Positions 15,366 to 23,359 of a DNA stretch of 24,033 bases are shown here, piece after piece (position 1 is the first letter of the stretch; the number at the start of each line of letters is the position of its first letter). Position numbers and translations under genes: made by a program. Source of the stretch: Thioglobus_C sp964448305 (GTDB lineage: Bacteria > Pseudomonadota > Gammaproteobacteria > PS1 > Pseudothioglobaceae); NCBI GenBank assembly GCA_964448305.1, contig CAYUWB010000018.1, positions 1 to 24,033 of the forward strand, written 5' to 3'. The notes under the pieces are model-generated. The model saw nothing but the letters and a program-made list of their open reading frames with translations, did no database searches and was not told the DNA's origin.

Positions 15366-16093
15366 AGCTGCCTGATGGCATTGAATGTTTTGTTTTAGAA
15401 TCAACAACTAGCACTAACGATCATTTAATTAAACTGCCTTTTTCTAAAGATGTTAAGGTTTGTATTGCTAGAGAGCAAACGGCTGGAAAAGGCCAATACC
15501 AGCGATCCTGGTTAAGCAAAAAGGATAGCAGTGTTTTGCTGTCATTGCGTTATCCATTTTCAATAGACACCAATCTTAACGGTTTAAGCCTAATCGTTGG
15601 CCTGTCTGTCATTGATGTTTTGAAAAACGATTACGGTATTAATCATTTAAAACTTAAATGGCCAAATGATGTTTTTTTTGATAATAAAAAACTGGCCGGT
15701 ATTTTGATTGAAAACAGCGTGCAGAATAGTACGCAGTCTGTTGTAATTGGATTAGGATTAAACCATCATTTAGACGATGACTTTGAGTGTGAAACGCCTT
15801 GGGTAGACCTGTTTAAAATGACAGGTGAAGCGCCCAATCTTGTTGAATTACAAGAGAAAATAATAAAAAATTTATTGAATTACTGCCAATATTTTGAGCA
15901 GCGAGGGCTTGATAATTTTCAATCTCAATGGGCCGCACATGACTACTTATTAGGCAAACGATTAGAGCTTAATTACCAAGATAAAAAAACCATTGGTATC
16001 GCAAGTGGAATTAATACACAAGGTGCACTGATGATTGATGCAGATGGCGCAATGATCGAAGCTTATAGCTCCGAACAAATTCGTCTAATTTAG
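15344..16093 (+). CDS. birA: BirA-type biotin-protein ligase without DNA-binding domain
   Basis: Attaches biotin to the biotin carboxyl carrier protein of acetyl-CoA carboxylase. The 249 residues cover only the catalytic and C-terminal domains: ESTTSTND (19-26), the biotinyl-AMP loop variant REQTAGKGQYQRSW (43-56), LKWPNDV (104-110) and KLAGILIE (116-123). The N-terminal winged helix of E. coli BirA (about 320 residues) is absent, so it is unlikely to repress biotin genes. The biotinyl-AMP loop reads GKGQYQRSW instead of the common GRGRxGRxW, a mild variation. It begins inside the dgkA 3' end (22-nt overlap), implying translational coupling. The exact start is less sure. Confidence 0.9.
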   Translation: MVDYSTLELPDGIECFVLESTTSTNDHLIKLPFSKDVKVCIAREQTAGKGQYQRSWLSKKDSSVLLSLRYPFSIDTNLNGLSLIVGLSVIDVLKNDYGINHLKLKWPNDVFFDNKKLAGILIENSVQNSTQSVVIGLGLNHHLDDDFECETPWVDLFKMTGEAPNLVELQEKIIKNLLNYCQYFEQRGLDNFQSQWAAHDYLLGKRLELNYQDKKTIGIASGINTQGALMIDADGAMIEAYSSEQIRLI

Positions 16094-16131
16094 GGTAAGA
16101 TTAAGCACTCAAAATAATGCTTTGTTAATTT

Positions 16132-16866
16132 ATGCAGGAAAACACATTAATTGTTCAAAATATCCGGAAAAAATACGCTCGACGCGAGGTTGTGAGCGAT
16201 GTTTCTTTTGAGGTTAAAGCCGGTGAAATTGTTGGTTTGCTAGGGCCAAATGGTGCAGGCAAAACTACGTGTTTTTACATTGCTTGTGGTTTGGTAAGGG
16301 CAGATAAAGGCCAAGTATTTATTGATCAACATAAAGTCAGCAAACTGCCAATGCATAAGCGTGCCAAACTAGGTTTGGGTTATCTGCCACAAGAGCCATC
16401 AATCTTCAGAAAGCTATCTGTTGAAGACAATATCATGGCAGTTTTAGAGCTTAATTCCCAACTAGATAAAAAACAAAGAAAGCATCGGTTAGAAGAATTA
16501 TTGGCCGAATTTAACATTGAGCATATTCGCCATATTGATGGATTAAGCCTTTCAGGTGGTGAGCGTAGACGTGCGGAGATTGCCAGAGCATTGGCAATGG
16601 ATCCAAAATTTGTTTTGTTAGATGAGCCTTTTGCTGGGGTTGATCCAATTTCAGTGGGCGATATTCAACAAATCATTTACCATCTTAGAGACAAAGGTAT
16701 TGGCGTACTCATTACCGACCATAACTATCGTGAAATGTTAGACACTTGTGATCACTCTTACGTACTTCATGATGGGGCAATTATTGCCAAAGGCAATAAA
16801 GCAGAAATCTTATCTCACGAGGATGTGAAAAAAGTCTATTTAGGCGAATCAAGCAGTGAGCACTAA
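16132..16866 (+). CDS. lptB: LptB, LPS-transport ABC ATPase
   Basis: ATPase of the LptB2FGC complex that extracts LPS from the inner membrane for delivery to the outer membrane. The 244 residues carry Walker A GPNGAGKT (38-45), Q-loop Q87, signature LSGGE (140-144), Walker B VLLDEP (161-166) and H-loop H197. LptB-typical stretches are YLPQEPSIFRKLSVEDNI and DHNYREMLDTCDHSYVLHDG. Its usual neighbours lptA, lptC and rpoN are not here; it sits between birA and tsaD. It overlaps tsaD by 11 nt. Confidence 0.94.
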   Translation: MQENTLIVQNIRKKYARREVVSDVSFEVKAGEIVGLLGPNGAGKTTCFYIACGLVRADKGQVFIDQHKVSKLPMHKRAKLGLGYLPQEPSIFRKLSVEDNIMAVLELNSQLDKKQRKHRLEELLAEFNIEHIRHIDGLSLSGGERRRAEIARALAMDPKFVLLDEPFAGVDPISVGDIQQIIYHLRDKGIGVLITDHNYREMLDTCDHSYVLHDGAIIAKGNKAEILSHEDVKKVYLGESSSEH

Positions 16867-17878
16867 GCCTTTTGTTACACTGGGTATTGAAAGCTCTTGT
16901 GATGAAACCGGTATCGGGCTGTATTCATCAGATCAAGGTTTAATTGCTCATCAGTTATTTTCTCAAGTAGAAATGCACGCTGAATACGGTGGTGTGGTAC
17001 CAGAGTTAGCCTCGCGTGATCACATTCAGCGCACCATTCCTTTGATCAAAGCGGTTTTATCTAAAGCCAACATGCAGCTGAAAGATATTAGTGGTATTGC
17101 TTATACAGCCGGCCCAGGTTTGGCAGGAGCTTTATTGGTGGGCTCATCTGTTGCTAAAAGTTTGGCTTGGAGTTTAAACATTCCTGCTTTGGCAGTGCAT
17201 CATATGGAGGGGCATTTGTTAGCGCCACTACTCGAAGACACACAGCCACAGTTTCCATTTATAGCATTACTAGTGTCTGGTGGGCATACCATGTTGGTGG
17301 ATGTTAAAGCTATTGGTGATTATCAAATATTGGGCGAGTCTTTAGATGATGCAGTGGGCGAAGCGTTTGACAAAACAGCCAAAATTTTAGGCTTGGGTTA
17401 TCCAGGTGGGCCAGCACTCGCAGCATTGGCAGAACAAGGTGATGAAACACAGTTTAAATTCCCAAGGCCAATGACCGATCGACCAGGACTAGACTTTAGT
17501 TTTAGTGGGCTTAAAACGTTTGCACGTAATACTTTTGCCAAACATCCCGAGCAAAAATCCGACATTGCTAAGGCTTTTGAGGTGGCGGCTACACAAACTT
17601 TGATGATTAAGTGTCGGCGCGCACTAGAGCAAACCCATTACACAACCTTGGTGGTGGCAGGCGGCGTGAGTGCTAATCAATCACTACGACAAGTTTTAGA
17701 TAAAATGGGTAAAAAATTAGAGGCTAAAGTGTTTTATCCCAGACAAGAATTTTGCACTGATAATGGCGCGATGATTGCCCTTGCAGGGCATTTAAGACTG
17801 ATCAAAGGCCAAGTATCAGCAGGTAGCGAGATTGTTGTTAAGCCAAGATGGAGTCTTGAGGAGTTAGAAGCGGTATGA
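16856..17878 (+). CDS. tsaD: TsaD, tRNA t6A transferase subunit
   Basis: Transfers threonylcarbamoyl to A37 of ANN-decoding tRNAs, with TsaB and TsaE. The 340 residues show the N-terminal LGIESSCDETG motif, metal ligands H116 and H120 in HMEGH, the LLVSGGHT nucleotide loop, and DFSFSGLKT. The start is GTG at 16856, inside the lptB end, and gives the conserved N-terminus. The stop overlaps the comM ATG by 4 nt (ATGA). Confidence 0.97.
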   Translation: MSTKPFVTLGIESSCDETGIGLYSSDQGLIAHQLFSQVEMHAEYGGVVPELASRDHIQRTIPLIKAVLSKANMQLKDISGIAYTAGPGLAGALLVGSSVAKSLAWSLNIPALAVHHMEGHLLAPLLEDTQPQFPFIALLVSGGHTMLVDVKAIGDYQILGESLDDAVGEAFDKTAKILGLGYPGGPALAALAEQGDETQFKFPRPMTDRPGLDFSFSGLKTFARNTFAKHPEQKSDIAKAFEVAATQTLMIKCRRALEQTHYTTLVVAGGVSANQSLRQVLDKMGKKLEAKVFYPRQEFCTDNGAMIALAGHLRLIKGQVSAGSEIVVKPRWSLEELEAV

Positions 17879-19383
17879 GTCAATTAGCCAAAATTTTTAC
17901 TCGAGCATCAACGGGTTTAGATGCGCCTTTAGTGACAATTGAAGTACATATTTCTGGCGGATTGCCGAGTTTTTCAATTGTTGGTTTGCCAGAAGGCGCA
18001 GTCAAAGAATCTAAAGATCGTGTCCGTAGTGCACTAATGAATTCACAGTTCAAATTTCCAAATCAGCGAATTACGGTAAGCTTAGCGCCAGCAAATTTGC
18101 CTAAAAGTGGCGGTCGTTACGATTTGCCCATTGCACTAGGCTTGTTGCTCGCATCAGGCCAACTTAAGCCGAAACTTGACATAACAAAGTTTGAATTTTT
18201 TGGTGAACTAGGTCTTGATGGCTTGCTCAGACCAACAGAGGGATTGTTACCTGCGATTGTTGAGGCGACAAACAATCAGAAAGCCATTATTATTCCAAAA
18301 GAAAATTATGACCAAGGTGTATTGGTTGAAAATGCATCGATTTACCCAAGCCAGCATTTGCTGGAAGTTTGTGGATTTTTGCAAGGTGTTTCTGAAATAG
18401 AAAAACCCAATATCAGCACACAAAAAACGGCTATCTATAACAAAGATTTCTCTCAGGTTAAGGGGCAGTATCATGCTAAGCGTGCATTAGAAATTGCCGC
18501 TTCTGGCGGGCATAATATTCTATTAATCGGCCCGCCGGGCTCTGGCAAAACCATGCTCTCAGAAAGGTTGCCGTCGATCATGCCACCATTAACCACCGAT
18601 AAAGCGCTAGAGCGCGCCTCGATTTATTCAGTTGCAAACAAGCCATTGAGTTTGGATGATTTACAGACTCGACCATTTAGATCGCCTCACCACTCATCCT
18701 CTGCAGTTGCCTTGGTGGGCGGTGGCGCCAACCCCAAACCAGGTGAGATATCATTGGCACATGAAGGCGTGCTGTTTTTAGATGAATTGCCTGAGTTCCC
18801 TCGTCATGTATTAGAAGTATTAAGACAACCTTTAGAAAATGGTGAAGTGCATTTGTCGCGTGCAGCACAACAAACCACCTTTCCAGCAAACTTTCAGCTC
18901 ATTGGCGCGATGAATCCTTGTCCTTGTGGCCATTTTGGCGATGGTACGGCTAAATGTCATTGTACGGAAGATCAAATTGATAAATACCATTCAAAGATAT
19001 CAGGCCCGTTATTAGACCGTATTGACATGGTGCTGGATGTGCCGCCACTACCTAAAGAGGTTTTGTTGAGTCAATCTCAAGAGGCGATTGAAAACAGTGA
19101 AACCATACGCGATAGAGTGCTAAACGCTTATAATAGGCAGCTGGACAGGCAGGGTAAATCGAATGATTTACTTACCCCTGATGAAGTAGAAAAAATGGTG
19201 CCGTTAGATAAAGAAAATACGCAGTTGCTAGAAGCCGTTATTGATAAATTACAGCTTTCAGCACGAGCTTATCACCGAATACTTAAAGTTGCCAGAACCA
19301 TTGCTGATATCGATAACAGTAAAATGGTAGATAAGCAACATTTAGTTGAGGCTATTGGTTATCGTCGCCACAACAACGCATAA
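17875..19383 (+). CDS. comM: ComM/YifB-family AAA+ Mg-chelatase-like protein
   Basis: AAA+ helicase-type protein that in naturally competent gammaproteobacteria drives branch migration of incoming DNA. The 502 residues match the family. There is an N-terminal ChlI/Lon-like domain (about 1-170), Walker A GPPGSGKT at 219-226, Walker B LFLDELPEF near 300, and a cysteine-rich MNPCPCGHFGDGTAKCHC typical of YifB. It is widespread even in species with no known competence, so competence should not be assumed. It overlaps tsaD by 4 nt and is followed 4 nt later by hisA. Confidence 0.95.
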   Translation: MSQLAKIFTRASTGLDAPLVTIEVHISGGLPSFSIVGLPEGAVKESKDRVRSALMNSQFKFPNQRITVSLAPANLPKSGGRYDLPIALGLLLASGQLKPKLDITKFEFFGELGLDGLLRPTEGLLPAIVEATNNQKAIIIPKENYDQGVLVENASIYPSQHLLEVCGFLQGVSEIEKPNISTQKTAIYNKDFSQVKGQYHAKRALEIAASGGHNILLIGPPGSGKTMLSERLPSIMPPLTTDKALERASIYSVANKPLSLDDLQTRPFRSPHHSSSAVALVGGGANPKPGEISLAHEGVLFLDELPEFPRHVLEVLRQPLENGEVHLSRAAQQTTFPANFQLIGAMNPCPCGHFGDGTAKCHCTEDQIDKYHSKISGPLLDRIDMVLDVPPLPKEVLLSQSQEAIENSETIRDRVLNAYNRQLDRQGKSNDLLTPDEVEKMVPLDKENTQLLEAVIDKLQLSARAYHRILKVARTIADIDNSKMVDKQHLVEAIGYRRHNNA

Positions 19384-19387
19384 AAAT

Positions 19388-20119
19388 ATGATTATTATTC
19401 CTGCAATTGATTTAAAAGATGGCCAGTGTGTACGCCTAAGACAGGGTTTAATGGATGACACCACGGTGTTTTCTGACAATCCGGCTGAAATGGCAGCGCA
19501 ATGGGTAGATCAAGGTGCAAAGCGCCTACATTTAGTAGATCTAAACGGCGCCTTCGAAGGCAAGCCAATTAACGCAACCAGTGTGACAGAAATCACCAAA
19601 GCATTTCCAGACTTACCGGTACAAATTGGTGGCGGCATTCGTAATATGGAGATTGCTAATACTTATGTGGAAGCCGGTATTAGTTATCTGATTATTGGCA
19701 CCATGGCGGTGACTCATCCTGAATTTGTGTCTGAGTTATGTCGTGAATTCCCTGGAAAAATTATTGTTGGTCTAGATGCTAATAATGGCTTGGTGGCTAC
19801 GGAAGGATGGGCCAAACAGACTGACTTACACGTGGTGGATTTGTCTAAAAAATTCGAGCAAGACGGTGTGAGTTCTATTGTTTATACCGATATTGCCCGT
19901 GACGGCATGATGCAAGGCGTGAATGTCGAAGCCACGGCTGATCTGGCCAAACAAACTTCAATTGATATTATTGCTTCTGGTGGTATTACCAATATGGATG
20001 ATATTTCTAATCTATTGGTTGAAGCACATCATGGCATTACTGGCGCGATTACTGGCCGTGCAATCTATGAAGGCACGCTAGATTTCGCTAAGGCGCAACA
20101 GCTTTGTGATGCTAGTTGA
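19388..20119 (+). CDS. hisA: HisA, ProFAR isomerase (histidine synthesis)
   Basis: Catalyses the Amadori isomerisation of ProFAR to PRFAR in histidine biosynthesis. The 243-residue (beta/alpha)8 barrel has catalytic D8 (IPAIDLKDG) and D130 (GLDANNG), and the phosphate-binding QIGGGIRN and ASGGITN loops. An upstream in-frame GTG at 19346 would add 14 residues inside comM. The ATG at 19388 gives the canonical MIIIPAIDLKDG start and is preferred. The gene is separated from the rest of the his operon, at least in this window. Its end overlaps rnfH by 11 nt. Confidence 0.96.
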   Translation: MIIIPAIDLKDGQCVRLRQGLMDDTTVFSDNPAEMAAQWVDQGAKRLHLVDLNGAFEGKPINATSVTEITKAFPDLPVQIGGGIRNMEIANTYVEAGISYLIIGTMAVTHPEFVSELCREFPGKIIVGLDANNGLVATEGWAKQTDLHVVDLSKKFEQDGVSSIVYTDIARDGMMQGVNVEATADLAKQTSIDIIASGGITNMDDISNLLVEAHHGITGAITGRAIYEGTLDFAKAQQLCDAS

Positions 20120-20405
20120 GGTTGCCTACGCACTTGAGAAAAAACAAACCCTACTTGAGCTAGAGGTAGATGAGGGCACAACACTCAAACAAGCCATTGA
20201 ATACTCTGGCATTATCGACACCTATCCTCAAATTGATCTAACCAAAGACAAAACCGGTATCTTTGGAAAAATTGCCAAACTAGACACCGTTTTGCGCGAA
20301 AAAGACCGTGTAGAAATCTATCGACCACTGATTGCCGATCCAAAACAAGTGCGTAAAGAGCGTGCTGCAAAGGGAAAAGTCATGCGTAGTGGTAAAAAAA
20401 GCTAA
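20109..20405 (+). CDS. rnfH: RnfH-family (UPF0125) small beta-grasp protein
   Basis: A 98-residue ubiquitin-like beta-grasp protein of the RnfH/UPF0125 family, with VEVAYALEKKQTLLELEV, KTGIFGKIAKLDTVLREKDRVEIYRPL and a basic tail. The LxDGDRVEIYRPL-type segment is the family hallmark. Its role is unclear; the name comes from occasional linkage to rnf genes, none of which are here, nor is its common partner ratA. A GTG at 20106 directly precedes the ATG at 20109. The gene overlaps the end of hisA. Confidence 0.88.
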   Translation: MLVEVAYALEKKQTLLELEVDEGTTLKQAIEYSGIIDTYPQIDLTKDKTGIFGKIAKLDTVLREKDRVEIYRPLIADPKQVRKERAAKGKVMRSGKKS

Positions 20406-20409
20406 TTTT

Positions 20410-20418
20410 TGCTATAAT
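20410..20418 (+). promoter_or_regulatory. Extended -10 promoter upstream of corC
   Basis: TGCTATAAT is a perfect TATAAT (20413-20418) with the TGn extension. No good -35 is seen about 17 bp upstream, which an extended -10 can tolerate. It falls in the 40-bp gap between rnfH and corC and would start a short leader for corC and the genes after it. Confidence 0.55.
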
Positions 20419-20445
20419 AAACGCCTGATAGTTATTTAACATTTG

Positions 20446-21285
20446 ATGAACGAAGAACACCCTCCCTCGACATTGTCTTTTTTACAAAGGCTAAAAAAAC
20501 AATTTTTCCACTCTCCACTACAATCTAGTGATGAACTCTTACAAGCTTTAAAAGAGGCGGAAGAAAGCCATATTATTGACTCACACTCTCGATCTATTAT
20601 TGAGGGCACGATGCAGCTTGAAAACCTCGAAGTGCGTGATATTATGGTGCCAAAGTCGAAGATGGTGCTAATAAAAAACAAAACCTCTGCTAAAGATTTA
20701 CTTGAGATAATGCTCAAATCAGCACATTCTCGATTCCCAGTATTAAACGCGCAAGAAGACAAAATACAAGGCATTGTTTTAGCCAAAGATCTGTTGGGAC
20801 ATTTGGCCAGTAATCAGAAAAAAGAATTCAGTTATAAAGAGTATTTGCGTCCTGCAGTTTTGGTGCCAGAAAGTAAAACTTTGGGTGGTTTGCTTAGAGA
20901 CTTTCAGCAAAAACATTCACACATGGCAGTAGTAATGGATGAATATGGCGAGATTGCCGGCTTGGTGACATTAGAAGACGTGCTCGAGCAAATTGTTGGT
21001 GAGATTGAAGACGAGCATGACTTTGAAGAAGACAACATCATTGATTTTGGCGAAGGCCGATACTTGTTAAAAGCCAATACACCATTAGAAGAGTTCAACG
21101 AATTTTTCGAAGCCACCTTAGAGGCAGACGATGTAGATACTGTGGCAGGTTTTGTGGTTGCTGGCTTTACTTATTTGCCCGAGCAAATGAGTGAAATTGA
21201 TTTGCAAGGGTTTAACTTTAAAGTGCTAAAGACCGACTCGCGCAGACTGCATTTATTAGAAGTCACAAAAATTAACAACAAATAA
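20446..21285 (+). CDS. corC: CorC/HlyC-family CBS-domain protein
   Basis: A 279-residue soluble protein with two CBS domains (about residues 60-185) and a C-terminal CorC_HlyC (transporter-associated) domain (about 200-279). Typical stretches are VRDIMVPKSKM, HSRFPVLN, MAVVMDEYGEIAGLVTLEDVLEQIVGEIEDE and VAGFV. CorC is linked to cobalt/magnesium efflux in enterobacteria; the exact activity is uncertain. The ATG at 20446 is preferred to the TTG just before it. The gene lacks the N-terminal DUF21 membrane domain of larger relatives, as CorC should. It overlaps the next gene by one base (TAATG). Confidence 0.9.
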   Translation: MNEEHPPSTLSFLQRLKKQFFHSPLQSSDELLQALKEAEESHIIDSHSRSIIEGTMQLENLEVRDIMVPKSKMVLIKNKTSAKDLLEIMLKSAHSRFPVLNAQEDKIQGIVLAKDLLGHLASNQKKEFSYKEYLRPAVLVPESKTLGGLLRDFQQKHSHMAVVMDEYGEIAGLVTLEDVLEQIVGEIEDEHDFEEDNIIDFGEGRYLLKANTPLEEFNEFFEATLEADDVDTVAGFVVAGFTYLPEQMSEIDLQGFNFKVLKTDSRRLHLLEVTKINNK

Positions 21286-22034
21286 TGGACACACTTGCCA
21301 TTGTCTTTTTAATGGGTTTTTTGGGCGGTGTTCACTGTTTAGGCATGTGCGGTGGCGTGGTTGCTTTATTAACGTCAGCCTTACCAGAATCACTTAGATC
21401 TAACCCTAAAAAAACCTCACTGTATCATCTGAATTACAACACGGGTCGAATTTTGAGTTACATCTTAATGGGTGTATTATTTGGCTTGGCGGGTGAGCTA
21501 CTCTCAAACATGCTTAAGATGAGTACGCTTGATTATGTATTGAGAATATTCTCAGGTTTATTGATGGTATTGGTAGGTTTATATATTGCCAATTGGTATG
21601 CCGGCATACAAGTATTAGAGAAAATTGGCGCCAAACTATGGGCAAAATTACAACCCATTAGTCAAAGGTTCCTGCCAGTCACCAGTTTAAAAGGCGCTTT
21701 TTTGGTTGGTTTGCTTTGGGGTGGTATTCCTTGTGGGCTGGTTTATGGCGCACTCAGTTTTGCTGCATTATCAGGCTCTGCTGTTCAAGGCGGGCTGATT
21801 ATGTTGGCTTTTGGATTAGGCACGCTACCTAGCTTGTTGTTAATGGCAGGGTTTTCTTCAAAACTCAGTGAAGCCATTAAAAAACCTTTAGTGAGAAAAT
21901 TCTCTGGTACGTTGATTATTGCTTTGGGTATTTGGGCTTTATGGATGCCAGCCAAATCATTAATACTCGATCTTCAACATTCACATCACTCAATTGAAGT
22001 TCCACAGCCAACTGATTTAGATTACTTAGTATAA
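21285..22034 (+). CDS. Sulfite exporter TauE/SafE-like membrane protein (COG2836 type)
   Basis: A 249-residue polytopic inner-membrane protein with about six hydrophobic segments. The first helix holds H17-C-L-G-M-C-G-G24, and a second conserved motif, GGIPCGLVYGAL, follows near residue 145. This H-C-x-G-M-C-G-G pattern marks the COG2836 branch, annotated as sulfite exporter TauE/SafE. Relatives often neighbour cytochrome cbb3 oxidase and copper genes, so metal transfer is as likely as sulfur-anion export. The invariant His/Cys/Met residues in the first helix suggest metal binding. Neighbours here give no further clue. Confidence 0.8.
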   Translation: MDTLAIVFLMGFLGGVHCLGMCGGVVALLTSALPESLRSNPKKTSLYHLNYNTGRILSYILMGVLFGLAGELLSNMLKMSTLDYVLRIFSGLLMVLVGLYIANWYAGIQVLEKIGAKLWAKLQPISQRFLPVTSLKGAFLVGLLWGGIPCGLVYGALSFAALSGSAVQGGLIMLAFGLGTLPSLLLMAGFSSKLSEAIKKPLVRKFSGTLIIALGIWALWMPAKSLILDLQHSHHSIEVPQPTDLDYLV

Positions 22035-22042
22035 TTCCACCC

Positions 22043-23359
22043 ATGTCATCTCTAGAGCAAACCGCGCAATTAGCCATTGACTTGTTAAAACAATACAAAG
22101 TCAGTGACTATGAAATATCGCTTGGATCAAGCTCCGGCGTTTCAACTGCAGTTAGACTCGGCGAGGTAGAAACACTGCAATACCATTTAGACAAAAATTT
22201 TGAAATTAATGTTTATATGGGGCAAAAAAAAGGCCACGCTTCAAGCGTTGATCTAAGCAAAGACAGCCTCAATAAGACCATTGAATCTGCCTGTTTGATT
22301 GCAAAATACACGCAAGAAGACCCTTTTAATGGCCTAGCACCAAAAGATTTAATGGCGTTTGATGCACCTGATTTAGAGCTCTACTACCCTTGGGATTTAG
22401 ACGCAAAACACAGTATCGATCTAGCCAAGGCTTGTGAAGCCATTGCACTTGAGCAAAATGAAATTGACAATTCAGAAGGCGCAGAGGTTTCTAGTTTTCA
22501 AGGCGAAGGCCTGTATGCTAACTCTAATGGGCTTATTGCTTCACAAAGCAGCACGAGACATTCACTCAATTGCGCTTTAATTGCTAAGCGTGATGACGAC
22601 ATGCAAACAGCTTACGAATACACCACAGCGCTTGATGCAAATGACATGGAATCGCCAGAACAAGTGGGCATAAAAGCAGCATTATTGGCACAACAAAAAC
22701 TAGGCGCAAAATCATTGGCATCACAAAAATGCCCTGTTATTTTTACGTCGCGTCTATCAGGTGGATTATTTGCTCAGTTATTAGGCGCTTTAGGCGGTTC
22801 AAGACAATACAAGAAATCAACTTTTTTATTAAATAGCATTGACCAAATTGTTCTCCCAGAGAGTTTAAGTTTGGTTGAGCAACCCTTTGTAAAAAAGACA
22901 CTCGGTGCCAAAGCTTTTGATCGTGACGGCGTGTTAAAACGTGAGCAACACTTTGTTAAAGATGGTCGAGTTTGTCGTTACGTAATGGGGCAATATTCAG
23001 CCAATCAGCTCGGCCTTAAAACCACGGCTAATGCAGGCGGTACCAACAATGTCAATGTCACTGCTAATTTTGATGGCGGTTTGGACGAGATGATAAAAAC
23101 CATGGATAAAGGCTTGGTAGTAACCGAGCTCATGGGTCAGGGTGTCAATGCCACAACAGGTGATTACTCACGAGGTGCGTTGGGCTTTTGGGTAGAAAAT
23201 GGCGAGATCCAATACCCTGTTTCTGGGCTGACGATTGCTGGCAATTTAAAGGACATGTTGTTGGGTATTGAGCATGTCGGTACTGATATCGACCAACGTA
23301 GCAATCTAAAGGTTGGCTCAGTATTAATCAATCAAATGACCATTGCAGGGGAATCATGA
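22043..23359 (+). CDS. pmbA: PmbA (TldE), TldD/PmbA protease subunit
   Basis: Partner subunit of the TldD/TldE metalloprotease that matures modified peptides and degrades the CcdA antitoxin in E. coli. The 438 residues are close to family length. Characteristic segments are VRLGEVETLQYHLDKNFEINVYMGQKKG-type N-terminal sequence (about 38-65), FDRDGVLKREQHFVKDG and the C-terminal YPVSGLTIAGNLKDML. It lacks the HExxxH motif of TldD, as expected for PmbA. No tldD is in the window. It is 8 nt after the TauE-like gene and overlaps the next gene by 4 nt (ATGA). Confidence 0.92.
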   Translation: MSSLEQTAQLAIDLLKQYKVSDYEISLGSSSGVSTAVRLGEVETLQYHLDKNFEINVYMGQKKGHASSVDLSKDSLNKTIESACLIAKYTQEDPFNGLAPKDLMAFDAPDLELYYPWDLDAKHSIDLAKACEAIALEQNEIDNSEGAEVSSFQGEGLYANSNGLIASQSSTRHSLNCALIAKRDDDMQTAYEYTTALDANDMESPEQVGIKAALLAQQKLGAKSLASQKCPVIFTSRLSGGLFAQLLGALGGSRQYKKSTFLLNSIDQIVLPESLSLVEQPFVKKTLGAKAFDRDGVLKREQHFVKDGRVCRYVMGQYSANQLGLKTTANAGGTNNVNVTANFDGGLDEMIKTMDKGLVVTELMGQGVNATTGDYSRGALGFWVENGEIQYPVSGLTIAGNLKDMLLGIEHVGTDIDQRSNLKVGSVLINQMTIAGES

